Of a DNA stretch of 64,000 nt, positions 44,087 through 52,774 are shown piece after piece. Below the pieces are notes generated by a model. That model saw nothing but the letters and a program-made list of their open reading frames with translations. It did not search any database and was not told the origin of the DNA. The stretch covers positions 1 through 64,000 of the forward strand of contig NZ_JAUSYQ010000001.1 in assembly GCF_030816965.1 (NCBI RefSeq), read 5' to 3'. The translations under genes were made by a program, and so were the position numbers. Numbering within the stretch: position 1 is the first letter of the stretch; each line of letters begins with the position of its first letter. The stretch comes from Streptomyces canus (GTDB taxonomy: Bacteria; Actinomycetota; Actinomycetes; Streptomycetales; Streptomycetaceae).

Positions 44087-45174
44087 GCGCTCAGCGCAAG
44101 GACGACCACGTCCGGCTCGCCATCGAGCAGCACCAGGCGCACAGCGGACGCAACCAGTTCGACGACGTGTCGTTCGTGCACCACGCCCTGGCCGGCATCG
44201 ACCGGCCGGACGTGTCCCTGGGCACGGACTTCGCCGGGCTGTCCTGGCAGGTGCCGATCTACATCAACGCGATGACCGGCGGCAGTGCCAAGACCGGTGC
44301 CATCAACCGGGATCTGGCCACGGCCGCCCGCGAGACCGGGGTGCCGATCGCCTCGGGGTCCATGAACGCCTATCTCAAGGACCCGTCGTGCGCGGGCACG
44401 TTCCGCGTGTTGCGCGAGGAGAACCCGGACGGGTTCGTCATGGCGAACATCAACGCGACGACGTCGGTCGACAACGCGCGGCGCGCCATCGACCTGCTGG
44501 AGGCGGACGCCCTGCAGATCCACATCAACACGGCGCAGGAGACGCCGATGCCGGAGGGCGACCGGTCGTTCTCGTCCTGGGGCCCGCAGATCGAGAAGAT
44601 CGCGGCGGCGGCCGGTGTCCCCGTGATCGTCAAGGAGGTCGGCAACGGGCTGAGCCGTCAGACCGTCCTGACCCTGCGGGAGCTAGGGGTGCGGGCGGCC
44701 GACGTCAGCGGCCGCGGCGGCACGGACTTCGCCCGCATCGAGAACGGCCGGCGGGAACTCGCCGACTACGCCTTCCTGCACGGCTGGGGGCAGTCCACCC
44801 CCGCCTGTCTCCTGGACGCGCAGGACGCCGGGCTTCCCGTTCTCGCCTCCGGCGGGGTCCGTCACCCGCTCGACGTCGCCCGCGCGCTCGCGCTCGGCGC
44901 CCGCGCGGTCGGGGCCTCTGCGGGATTCCTGCGCACCCTGCTCGACGGCGGCGTCCCGGCGCTGGTCGCGCAGATCATCACCTGGCTGGACCAACTGGCG
45001 GCGCTGCAGACGATGCTCGGCGCGCGCACCCCCGCCGACCTCACCCGCTGCGACCTGCTGGTCCACGGCGAGATTCGTTCCTTCTGCGCCGACCGGGGCA
45101 TCGACACGCGGCGGCTCGCCCAGCGGTCCGGCTCCGCCGCGGTCCTCCACGAAATGACGGGAAGCACACGATGA
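44083..45174 (+). CDS. fni: Type 2 isopentenyl diphosphate isomerase (FMN-dependent)
   Basis: The 363-residue TIM-barrel flavoprotein has 'RKDDHVRLAIEQ' at its N-terminus, 'IYINAMTGGSAKTGAINR' (residues about 58-75), 'IHINTAQETPMPEGDR', 'VIVKEVGNGLS' and 'VSGRGGTDFARIE'. It isomerises IPP to DMAPP with reduced FMN and is unrelated to the type 1 enzyme. It supplies the DMAPP starter for the prenyltransferases. Overlaps of 4 nt with PMK and HMGR imply translational coupling. Confidence 0.96.
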   Translation: MSAQRKDDHVRLAIEQHQAHSGRNQFDDVSFVHHALAGIDRPDVSLGTDFAGLSWQVPIYINAMTGGSAKTGAINRDLATAARETGVPIASGSMNAYLKDPSCAGTFRVLREENPDGFVMANINATTSVDNARRAIDLLEADALQIHINTAQETPMPEGDRSFSSWGPQIEKIAAAAGVPVIVKEVGNGLSRQTVLTLRELGVRAADVSGRGGTDFARIENGRRELADYAFLHGWGQSTPACLLDAQDAGLPVLASGGVRHPLDVARALALGARAVGASAGFLRTLLDGGVPALVAQIITWLDQLAALQTMLGARTPADLTRCDLLVHGEIRSFCADRGIDTRRLAQRSGSAAVLHEMTGSTR

Positions 45175-46232
45175 CCGACATACACGCCATAGCCGGGGTC
45201 CCGATGCGGTGGGTGGGCCCCCTTCGCATTTCGGGCAACGTCGCCACCACCGAGACCCAGGTACCGCTCGCCACCTACGAGTCGCCGCTGTGGCCCTCCG
45301 TGGGCCGCGGGGCGAAGGTCTCCATGCTGACCGAGCAGGGCATCGTCGCCACCCTGGTCGACGAGCGGATGACGCGCTCGGTGCTGGTCGAGGCGACGGA
45401 CGCGCAGACCGCGCTCGCGGCCGCCCGGTCCATCGAGGCGCGGACCGACGAGTTGCAGGAGGTGGTGCGCGGCTGCAGCAGGTTCGCCCGGCTCATCGGG
45501 GTCCGGCACGAGATCAACGCCAACCTGCTGTTCCTCAGGTTCGAGTTCGCCACCGGCGACGCCTCCGGGCACAACATGGCGACGCTCGCCTCCGACGCGC
45601 TCCTGAGACACCTGCTGGAGACCGTTCCCGGGATCTCGTACGGATCGATCTCGGGCAACTACTGCACGGACAAGAAGGCGACCGCCGTCAACGGGATCCT
45701 CGGGCGCGGCAAGAACGTGGTCACGGAGCTGCTCGTGCCGCGCGGGGTCGTGGAGGGCGTCCTGCACACGACCGCCGCCAGGATCGCCGAGCTGAACCTG
45801 CGCAAGAACCTGCTCGGCACCCTGCTCGCCGGCGGCATCCGCTCGGCGAACGCCCACTTCGCGAACATGCTGCTCGGGTTCTACCTGGCGACCGGCCAGG
45901 ACGCGGCCAACATCGTTGAGGGGTCGCAGGGCGTCACCATGGCCGAGGACCGCGACGGCGACCTCTACTTCGCCTGCACGCTGCCGAACCTGATCGTGGG
46001 CACGGTCGGCAACGGCAAGGGCCTCGGCTTCGTGGAGACGAACCTGACCCGGCTCGGCTGCCGGGACGACCGCGAACCCGGGGAGAACGCGCGCCGGCTG
46101 GCGGTCATCGCGGCGGCGGCGGTGCTCTGCGGTGAACTCTCGCTGCTCGCGGCGCAGACCAACCCGGGTGAGCTCATGCGTGCACACGTCCAGCTGGAAC
46201 GCGACAACAAGACCGCAAAGGTTGGTGCATAG
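45171..46232 (+). CDS. 3-hydroxy-3-methylglutaryl-CoA reductase
   Basis: This 353-residue soluble enzyme lacks membrane segments, as the Streptomyces type does. Catalytic motifs: 'NYCTDKKATAVNGILGRG' (Lys), 'GQDAANIVEGSQ' (Asp), 'GTVGNGKGLGF' (nucleotide loop) and 'LMRAHVQLERDN' (His near the C-terminus). The Glu is in 'ATLVDERMTRS'. It makes mevalonate from HMG-CoA with NADPH. Overlaps idi by 4 nt; HMGS follows after 3 nt. Confidence 0.96.
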   Translation: MTDIHAIAGVPMRWVGPLRISGNVATTETQVPLATYESPLWPSVGRGAKVSMLTEQGIVATLVDERMTRSVLVEATDAQTALAAARSIEARTDELQEVVRGCSRFARLIGVRHEINANLLFLRFEFATGDASGHNMATLASDALLRHLLETVPGISYGSISGNYCTDKKATAVNGILGRGKNVVTELLVPRGVVEGVLHTTAARIAELNLRKNLLGTLLAGGIRSANAHFANMLLGFYLATGQDAANIVEGSQGVTMAEDRDGDLYFACTLPNLIVGTVGNGKGLGFVETNLTRLGCRDDREPGENARRLAVIAAAAVLCGELSLLAAQTNPGELMRAHVQLERDNKTAKVGA

Positions 46233-46235
46233 GGC

Positions 46236-47405
46236 ATGTCCATCTCCATCGGAATCCACGACCTGTCGTTCGCCACATCCGAGTTCGTCCTGCCGCACAC
46301 CGCCCTCGCCGAGCACAACGGCACCGACATCGGCAAGTACCACGTGGGCATCGGCCAGCGTTCGATGAGCGTGCCGGCCGCGGACGAGGACATCGTGACG
46401 ATGGCGGCGACCGCGGCCGCGCCGATCGTCGCCCGGCACAGCAAGGACCGCATCCGGACGGTGGTGTTCGCCACGGAGTCGTCGATCGACCAGGCGAAGG
46501 CGGGCGGGGTGTACGTGCACTCCCTGATCGGCCTGCCGTCGGCCTGCCGGGTCGTCGAGCTGAAGCAGGCGTGCTACGGGGCGACGGCCGCCCTCCAGTT
46601 CGCGATCGGCCTGGTGCGGCGCGATCCCGCCCAGCAGGTCCTGGTGATCGCGAGCGACGTCTCCAAGTACGAGCTGGACAGTCCGGGCGAGGCCACGCAG
46701 GGCGCGGCCGCGGTGGCCATGCTGGTCGGCGCCGACCCCGCCCTGGTGCGTATCGAGGAGCCGTCGGGCCTGTTCACCGCGGACGTCATGGACTTCTGGC
46801 GGCCGAACTACCGCGATACGGCCCTGGTCGACGGGCAGGAGTCCATCAGCGCCTACCTCCAGGCCGTCGAGGGCGCCTGGAAGGACTACGCGCAGCAGGA
46901 CGGCCGCTCCCTGGAGGAGTTCGCCGCGTTCGTCTACCACCAGCCGTTCACCAAGATGGCCTACAAGGCCCACCGCCATCTGCTGGAGTTCTGCGGCCAC
47001 GACGCCGACCGGGACGCGCTCGAGCGGGCCCTCGGCTCGACCACGGCCTACAACACGGTCGTCGGCAACAGCTATACCGCGTCGGTGTATCTGGGCCTGG
47101 CCGCTCTGCTCGACCGGGCGGACGACCTGACCGGCCGGCCGGTCGCCTTCCTGAGCTACGGCTCCGGCAGCGTCGCCGAGTTCTTCGCCGGCACCGTCGT
47201 CGCCGGGTACCGGGAGCACCTGCGTACGGAGGAGAACCGCGAGGCGATCGCCCGGCGCAAGCCCGTCGACTACGCCGGCTACCGCGCGCTGCACGAACGG
47301 TCGCTCCCGGCCGACGGCGGCGACCACTCCACCCCGGCACAGACCACCGGCCCCTACCGGCTGGCCGGGATCAGCGGCCACAAGCGCGTCTACGAGGCGC
47401 GCTGA
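46236..47405 (+). CDS. 3-hydroxy-3-methylglutaryl-CoA synthase
   Basis: The 389-residue thiolase-fold enzyme has its nucleophile Cys113 in 'LKQACYGATAALQFA', the general base Glu in 'FATESSIDQAKAG' (near 80) and His in 'VYHQPFTKM' near 232. 'SYGSGSVAEFF' marks the C-terminal Gly loop. It condenses acetyl-CoA with the acetoacetyl-CoA made by NphT7. It is followed by a hairpin with a T run, then nphT7. Confidence 0.96.
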   Translation: MSISIGIHDLSFATSEFVLPHTALAEHNGTDIGKYHVGIGQRSMSVPAADEDIVTMAATAAAPIVARHSKDRIRTVVFATESSIDQAKAGGVYVHSLIGLPSACRVVELKQACYGATAALQFAIGLVRRDPAQQVLVIASDVSKYELDSPGEATQGAAAVAMLVGADPALVRIEEPSGLFTADVMDFWRPNYRDTALVDGQESISAYLQAVEGAWKDYAQQDGRSLEEFAAFVYHQPFTKMAYKAHRHLLEFCGHDADRDALERALGSTTAYNTVVGNSYTASVYLGLAALLDRADDLTGRPVAFLSYGSGSVAEFFAGTVVAGYREHLRTEENREAIARRKPVDYAGYRALHERSLPADGGDHSTPAQTTGPYRLAGISGHKRVYEAR

Positions 47406-47416
47406 CGATGCCTTCC

Positions 47417-47448
47417 GCCGGCCCGGGACGTGCTCCGGGCCGGCCTTT
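47417..47448 (+). terminator. Hairpin with T-run between HMGS and nphT7
   Basis: GCCGGCCCGG (47417-47426) pairs with 47435-47444, followed by CTTTC. It could partly uncouple nphT7 from the mevalonate operon. Confidence 0.55.
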
Positions 47449-47489
47449 CGCACAGCCATTCCACGACCACCTGAGGGGAGGGCAGCCGC

Positions 47490-48473
47490 ATGACCGACGT
47501 CAGGATCCGCGTTCTCGGTACGGGTGCCTACGTACCGGAACGGATCGTCTCCAACGATGAGGTCGGTGCGCCGGCCGGTGTGGACGACGCCTGGATCACC
47601 CGGAAGACCGGGATCCGGCAGCGGCGCTGGGCAGCCGGGGACCAGGCCACCTCGGATCTGGCCGCGGCGGCGGGGCGGGCCGCGCTGCTGTCCGCCGGCA
47701 TCACCCCCGAGCAGCTCACCGTGATCGCGGTCGCCACCTCCACGCCGGACCGGCCCCAGCCGCCCACGGCGGCCTACGTCCAGCAGCACCTCGGTGCGGC
47801 CGGCACGGCGGCGTTCGACGTCAACGCGGTGTGCTCCGGCACGGTGTACGCGCTCTCCTCGGTGGCGGGCACCCTGGTGCACCGGGGTGGCTACGCGCTG
47901 GTCATCGGCGCGGACGTCTACTCGCGCATCCTCGACCCGGCCGACCGCAAGACCGTCATCCTGTTCGGGGACGGCGCCGGCGCGATGGTCCTCGGTCCGA
48001 CCGGCCGGGGCCCGGTGGTGCGGCGGGTGGCCCTGCACACCTTCGGCGACCTCACGGGCCTGATCCAGGTGCCCGGGGGCGGCAGCCGGCTGCCTCTGGA
48101 CCGGGACGGCCTCGACACCGGCCTGCAGTACTTCGCGATGGACGGGCGCGAGGTACGCCGCTTCGTCATGGAGCAACTGCCGCAGCTGACCAAGGGCTTC
48201 CTGCACGAGGCCGGTGTGGAGGCCGCCGACATCAGCCACTTCGTCCCGCACCAGGCCAACGGCGTCATGCTCGACGCCGCCTTCGAGGAGCTGCACCTGC
48301 CCCGGGCCACCATGCACCGCACGGTCGAGACCTACGGCAACACGGGTGCCGCCTCCATCCCGATCACCATGGACGCGGCCGTCCGCGCCGGCCGGTTCCG
48401 CCCGGGGGAGCTGGTCCTGCTGGCCGGCTTCGGCGGCGGCATGGCCGCGAGTTTCGCCCTGATCGAGTGGTAG
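47490..48473 (+). CDS. nphT7: Acetoacetyl-CoA synthase NphT7 (KAS III-like)
   Basis: The 327-residue KAS III-fold enzyme has the catalytic triad Cys115 ('NAVCSGTVYALSS'), His254 ('FVPHQANGVM') and Asn284 ('TYGNTGAAS'). NphT7 makes acetoacetyl-CoA from acetyl-CoA and malonyl-CoA by irreversible decarboxylation, pulling flux into the mevalonate pathway. It is not a fatty-acid FabH by context, and the sequence is NphT7-like throughout. GAGGGGAGGGC is the ribosome binding site. Its need for malonyl-CoA links it to the carboxylase genes at 52.8-54.6 kb. Confidence 0.95.
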   Translation: MTDVRIRVLGTGAYVPERIVSNDEVGAPAGVDDAWITRKTGIRQRRWAAGDQATSDLAAAAGRAALLSAGITPEQLTVIAVATSTPDRPQPPTAAYVQQHLGAAGTAAFDVNAVCSGTVYALSSVAGTLVHRGGYALVIGADVYSRILDPADRKTVILFGDGAGAMVLGPTGRGPVVRRVALHTFGDLTGLIQVPGGGSRLPLDRDGLDTGLQYFAMDGREVRRFVMEQLPQLTKGFLHEAGVEAADISHFVPHQANGVMLDAAFEELHLPRATMHRTVETYGNTGAASIPITMDAAVRAGRFRPGELVLLAGFGGGMAASFALIEW

Positions 48474-48848
48474 CCGCCGCCCGTGACGCCGGACGCCCGG
48501 CCGCCCCGGCCGTCTGCGGTCCGCGGGCGGCCCGGCGTACGAGGGCCGCCGGGCGTCACGGGCGTCAGGTGTCTCCCGGCCTGCCCGCGTCCGGAACGGT
48601 CCCGAACCGCCACGCCGGGGGCGGAACGCGGCCGTGAGCCGTTCATCCGGGTGGAGGTGAAGCCGGGTACGAGCGGGGACCGGGCGCAGCGGGTGGACCG
48701 GGACGGACCGGCCGGGCGCGCGGGGCCCCCGGTGCCCGGCATCAGCACGGCGCTCACCGACGTGCAGCCCGGGGCGCCGAGGCGCCGGCCGTGCGCGGGA
48801 CGACGCCGAGCCGCGGACCGGCGCCTGGCGCCGAGCCGCGCACGGAGA
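48474..48848. other. Convergent intergenic stretch, no gene
   Basis: Very GC-rich sequence between nphT7 and the thioesterase gene. Frames on both strands look like shadows. Small GC hairpins (GGCGCC/GGCGCC pairs at about 48774-48836) may terminate transcription from both sides. Confidence 0.4.
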
Positions 48849-49601
48849 TCAGCCGACGGGCTCGGCCTCCTGGACGAGCCGGCGGGCGATGCGGCAGGCC
48901 CGGCCCAGCAGCCGGGGCAGTTCACGGCCACCGCGTCCGAACGCGTGAGGCCCGGGGACGGTCCGCACCCGTACGGGCCCGTCGGTCCACCGGTGCCAGT
49001 CGCCGGCCGCGTCGCCCGCGGAGTACGGACCGTCCGGTGCGACGACCACGAGCACCGGGGTGGTGAGCGGACCGGCCGGGGAGGGCCTGCCGGCCGCATC
49101 CTCCAGGTCCTGGGCCAGTTCGAGGTCGGCGCGGAGCACCGGCAGCATGGCCCGCAGAAAGATCCCTTCGTCGCTGTGGGCCGGTACAGCTCCCCCGCGG
49201 CTCAGGGCGTGCAGCAGCTCGGCGTCCGTGGCCCGGCGGACGTCCGCCAGCGCGGCGGGCGGCCGCGGCGGCGGCCAGGCGCCGACGGCGAGGAACGCCG
49301 GGCCCGGCAGGCCCGCCTCGAGCAGGGCTCGTGCCACGCCGCGCGCCGCCATCGCGCCGAGCCCGGCCCCGTACAGGGCGTACGGGCCGCGCCGGGACTC
49401 CGTGAACGACGGCAGTACGTCCGCCAGCAGCGCGGCGTGCGTGGTGATCCGGGGTTCGGTGCGCCGCTGCGCGCAGCCCGGCAGCAGGACCGGGACCGGC
49501 TCCACACCGGCTCCCACGTCCGCCGCCCAGTCGTCGAAGACTCCGACACCCTCGGCGGAGTGTGCGAAGCAGTGAAGTCGCACCGGCTGTTCGACCGACA
49601 T
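48849..49601 (-). CDS. Type II thioesterase-like protein lacking the nucleophilic Ser
   Basis: This 250-residue alpha/beta-hydrolase resembles type II (editing) thioesterases: 'LHCFAHSAEGVGVFDDW' at the N-terminus, 'VPVLLPGC', 'VVVAPDGPYS' (Asp region) and 'VPGPHAFGRG' (His). The nucleophile elbow, normally GHSxG, reads 'LYGAGLGAMAA', so Ser is replaced by Gly and the preceding His by Ala. Ordinary hydrolysis is therefore unlikely. No modular PKS or NRPS is in the window. It may be inactive, or act as a binding protein. Confidence 0.8.
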   Translation of the reverse strand: MSVEQPVRLHCFAHSAEGVGVFDDWAADVGAGVEPVPVLLPGCAQRRTEPRITTHAALLADVLPSFTESRRGPYALYGAGLGAMAARGVARALLEAGLPGPAFLAVGAWPPPRPPAALADVRRATDAELLHALSRGGAVPAHSDEGIFLRAMLPVLRADLELAQDLEDAAGRPSPAGPLTTPVLVVVAPDGPYSAGDAAGDWHRWTDGPVRVRTVPGPHAFGRGGRELPRLLGRACRIARRLVQEAEPVG

Positions 49602-49718
49602 GGGTCCCCTCCTCTTCGTCCGCTCCGGCACCGCGGGGCGGGGTACGAGCATGACCGGACCCCCTCGAACGGCACTGGATACCCGGCCGAACACACCGCC
49701 GGCCGCACGGGCCGCGCC

Positions 49719-50540
49719 CTAGGCGACGTAACGGTCGAAGGTGGAACCGCGGCGCGGGCCCGCCACCACATCGAGTTCGGGGTCGACCGCGAGCATGGCC
49801 TGGTGCAGGCGCTGCAGCTGCGGCGAGGGCTCCACGCCGAGTTCCTCGATCAGGCCCTCCCGCAGCCGCCGGTACACGGTCAGGGCGGAGGCCTGCCGTC
49901 CGGACCGGTACAGGGCCACCATCGCCTGCGCGTGCAGGCCCTCGTGGTGCGAGTGACGGGCGATCAGGTCGGTCAGTTCGGCGATCAGTTCTGCGTGCCG
50001 GCCGAGCCGCAGGTCGGCGTCGATACGCCGTTCCGTGATCATCAGCCGGGACTCCTCCAGCCGCGTGACCTCTATCCCCAGGACCGGCCCGCGTCGTACG
50101 TCCACCAGCGCGGGTCCCTGCCACAGGGCGAGCGCCTGCCGGTAGCACCGGGCGGCGCGCGCGTCGTCGACCCGCTCGAACGCCTCCTGGCCCGCGGCGG
50201 CCAGGCGCTCATAGGTGTGCACGTCCACGGACTCCGGCGGGATCCGCAGCATGTATCCGCCGTGCCGAGTGGCCAGAATTTTCTTCGCCGCGCCCGGCGC
50301 ATCGGATCCCATCGCGCTGCCGATGCACCGACGCAGCTGCATGATGTACGTCTGCAGCGTGGTCATCGCGCTCTGTGGCAGCTCCGTCCCCCAGATCTCC
50401 TCCATCAGCGTCGACACGGGCACGACCCGGCCCGGGTACAGCGCGAGCAGGCCGAGGACCTGGCGGGGTTTTCCGGCGGTCGGGACGATCGAGTCCCCGT
50501 TCACGGTGGCAGACAGCGGACCCAAGACCTGAATCTCCAT
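49719..50540 (-). CDS. SARP-family pathway activator (SARP1)
   Basis: The 273-residue protein has an OmpR-like DNA-binding domain (about 1-95: 'VLGPLSATVNG', 'PRQVLGLLALYPGRVVPV', 'LQTYIMQLRR', 'HGGYMLRIP'). A bacterial transcriptional activation domain follows (about 100-250: 'ALALWQGPALVDV', 'ESRLMITERRIDADLRLGR', 'HEGLHAQAMVALYRSGR'). Length is that of the small ActII-ORF4/DnrI class. SARPs bind direct heptamer repeats next to -35 elements and recruit RNA polymerase. GGAGGGAACC precedes the ATG. Confidence 0.95.
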   Translation of the reverse strand: MEIQVLGPLSATVNGDSIVPTAGKPRQVLGLLALYPGRVVPVSTLMEEIWGTELPQSAMTTLQTYIMQLRRCIGSAMGSDAPGAAKKILATRHGGYMLRIPPESVDVHTYERLAAAGQEAFERVDDARAARCYRQALALWQGPALVDVRRGPVLGIEVTRLEESRLMITERRIDADLRLGRHAELIAELTDLIARHSHHEGLHAQAMVALYRSGRQASALTVYRRLREGLIEELGVEPSPQLQRLHQAMLAVDPELDVVAGPRRGSTFDRYVA

Positions 50541-50622
50541 GGTTCCCTCCGTTGACCCGATGACGGAAAGTCGTCGGTGGATTCGCACGCTAGTCGGACT
50601 CACACCGGAGGCATCGGTTCCT

Positions 50623-51139
50623 TCAGCGGCATTTGAGCGATCCTCGACGCGCAGGACCGTCCGGGACTCCTCGTCCCGGTCCGCCGTGCGCGCCGTCGCT
50701 CAGTTGCCGCGCTCGCGGCGCTCGGGGCCGGCGTCCCCACCGGACGCGAGGACCAGGCCGCGGACGCGCCGGAATGGCCGACGGCTCGAGCCCGAACTCC
50801 CGTACCAGGGTCGTGCGGATCCGCCGGTACGCACGCAGTGCCTCGCTGCGCCGCCCGGACCGGTGCAGGACGAGCATGTACTGGCCCCACAGCCTCTCGG
50901 GGGCCGGGCTCCAGCCACCTGGCCTCCGCCCGCAGCGATCTGCCATCCGCATGCGGGCGACGGCGGGTCCGCTCCACAGGCGGAGCGCTTCCCGCAGCCG
51001 CTCTGCCGCGCCCAGGTGGTCTGCGGCGTCCATCGCCCGGTGGCCCGGGCTCGTGCACCTGGCGCGGTTTCGGTGCGGTGGGTGTCACGGGGATGCCGTT
51101 CTCCCTGACGTCCAGGGTGTCCAGCACCTCGATGTCCAC
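50623..51139 (-). pseudogene. SARP-family activator, decayed
   Basis: The beginning reads 'MDIEVLDTLDVRENGIPVTP' then 'TAPKPRQVHEPG', almost like SARP2's N-terminus. After about 28 residues the DNA-binding domain is lost. In another frame the activation domain continues with 'AAERLREALRLWSGPAVARM' and 'YMLVLHRSGRRSEALRAYRR'. At least one frameshift plus a deletion of over 60 codons is needed to explain it. It most probably arose by duplication of SARP2. Confidence 0.8.
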
Positions 51140-51607
51140 ACCATCCCCGGTTTCAGCCTTGCGGTAAAGGCGTCACAGGGCTGCTCCTGTCACAACTCCC
51201 CTTGTCCGCCATCGAGTTGAGGTCAGGAAAACGGGCCGGGCGGCCGGTGACGCTTTCGTCCGGCCTTGCCAGGGCACCGAGCTGCCACATCCACGTTACG
51301 GAGAGCTTCTTCCGGCTCGGGTGAAGCCGGTGCTCAAGCCCCTCATCAGCGGTCCGTCGATGCCTCCGGGCCCGGTGAGACCACCCCCCGGATCATGAAC
51401 AACAAGGGGGGAAGTCATGCCGGACCCGAAGGCCGGTAGCCCCATTGCGGAGCCACGAAAAAGGTAAGGGGGGCGCGCGTCGCGGCGGGTGCCACCGTGG
51501 TGCGGAACCGGCGGCCGGGTCCTGACACGTCCGGTCCGCGCGTGAGGGGCCGCCCGGTGGCGGCCCCTCACGTCACACCGACGGTCTCCCCTACGGCTGC
51601 ACAGCCC
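51140..51607. other. Intergenic region between SARP pseudogene and SARP2
   Basis: No gene seen. It holds the terminator at 51541-51572. An AAGGTAAGGGGG purine tract occurs at about 51461-51473 but no frame follows it. Confidence 0.4.
51541..51572 (-). terminator. Terminator of SARP2
   Basis: CGTGAGGGGCCGCC (51541-51554) pairs perfectly with 51559-51572 over a CGGT loop, 35 nt after the SARP2 stop. Confidence 0.75.
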
Positions 51608-52471
51608 TCACCGGGCGGTGCCGCACACCCGGGCCGGCGAAACCGCGGCCGCCAGCCGCTGCTCCGACTGCGGCGCGGTCTCCTGGGCGGTAATCAGGAT
51701 CGACCGCTGGAGCCGGCGCAGCCGTTCCGACGGCTCCAGGCCGAGCCCTCGTATGAGCGTGCCGCGCAGCCGCTGGTACACGTCGAGGGCCTCGCCGCGC
51801 CGGCCCGAGCGGTGCAGCGCCAGCATGAACTGGGCGTGCAGGTTCTCGTGGGTGCGGTACCGGCTGGTCAGCACCGTGAGCTCGGCGAGCAGCTCGCGGT
51901 GGCGGCCGAGCCGGAGGTCGGCCTCGATGCGCTGGTCGAGGGCGCACAGCCGGCTCTCCTCCAGCCGCCTGGCCTCCGTCTCCAGCAGCGTGCCGGTCTG
52001 CACGCCGGCGAAGGCGAGGCCGGTCCAGAGGGCGAGCGCCTCACGCAGCAGGCGGGAGGCCCCCTGGAAGTCGCCCGTGTCGAGCGCGCGGTAGCCCATA
52101 CCCGCGAGCCGTTCGAACTCCCGTACGTCGTTGGGGCCGTCACCCGAGACGAGCATGTACCCCCCGGGCGAGGTGACCAGGACGTCCTTGGCGCTGCGCG
52201 GCCGGCCCTCGGCCGGCCCGGCGGCAGCGCTCTCCTTCTCCAACGCGATGCCGATGAGGTCGCGCAGTTGCAGCACGTACGTCTGGAGCGTGGTGCGCGC
52301 GCTGCGCGGTGGTCGGCCCGCCCACAGCTCGTCGATCAGCGCGGAGACCGGCACGACTTGATCGGCGTGCAGTGCCAGAAGCGCCAGCGCCTGACGGGGC
52401 TTCGGCGCGGTCGGAGTGATGGAGATCCCGTTCTCCCGGACGTCCAATAGGCCCAATAACCCGATCTGCAC
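51608..52471 (-). CDS. SARP-family pathway activator (SARP2)
   Basis: The 287-residue protein starts at a GTG with GGGGGA upstream. The winged-helix domain is at about 1-100 ('LLGLLDVRENG', 'PRQALALLALHADQVVPV', 'TLQTYVLQLR', 'PGGYMLVS'). The activation domain is at about 105-255 ('REALALWTGLAFAGV', 'HENLHAQFMLALHRSGR', 'LGLEPSERLRRLQRS'). It is similar to SARP1 and to the dead copy between them. Upstream lies an AT-rich region with nested inverted repeats, a likely control site. Confidence 0.95.
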   Translation of the reverse strand: MQIGLLGLLDVRENGISITPTAPKPRQALALLALHADQVVPVSALIDELWAGRPPRSARTTLQTYVLQLRDLIGIALEKESAAAGPAEGRPRSAKDVLVTSPGGYMLVSGDGPNDVREFERLAGMGYRALDTGDFQGASRLLREALALWTGLAFAGVQTGTLLETEARRLEESRLCALDQRIEADLRLGRHRELLAELTVLTSRYRTHENLHAQFMLALHRSGRRGEALDVYQRLRGTLIRGLGLEPSERLRRLQRSILITAQETAPQSEQRLAAAVSPARVCGTAR

Positions 52472-52500
52472 GCCGCATCCCCCTAGATGTGTGCTGTCAC

Positions 52501-52570
52501 TCAGCAAATCACGAGTACAAAACAGGCCAGATGGTTTGTCAATATCAAACCGTCCGGGATGATTTGCTGA
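52501..52570. promoter_or_regulatory. Nested inverted repeats upstream of SARP2
   Basis: TCAGCAAATCA (52501-52511) and TGATTTGCTGA (52560-52570) are perfect 11-bp complements 48 bp apart. Inside lies GGTTTG-N7-CAAACC (52533-52551). The stretch is AT-rich against a GC-rich background and is 30 nt before the SARP2 start. It could bind the ArpA-type receptor or another repressor. Confidence 0.5.
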
Positions 52571-52774
52571 ATCGTGCAACTATTTCGCCCTTGCTCTCAC
52601 AAAAGCCTCTGACGTGGTGCTTTTCTCTCAGTAGCTCGCCGGGAACAGGGTGAATCCCAGCGGACAGTCAGATGGCTCCCCCGAGAACAGGCGATCACAT
52701 GGCTGTCCGGGGCACTTCGGCCCGGGATAACAGACCCTGCGTGCGGTTACCGCCAACACTACTGGAGTCAGGGG

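Noticed and set aside
44862..48317. A minus-strand open frame of more than 1100 codons
   Set aside because: It lies opposite the mevalonate genes, whose motifs are certain. Long antisense frames are normal in GC-rich DNA, and its composition (Arg/Gly/Val/Asp without domains) is that of a shadow.
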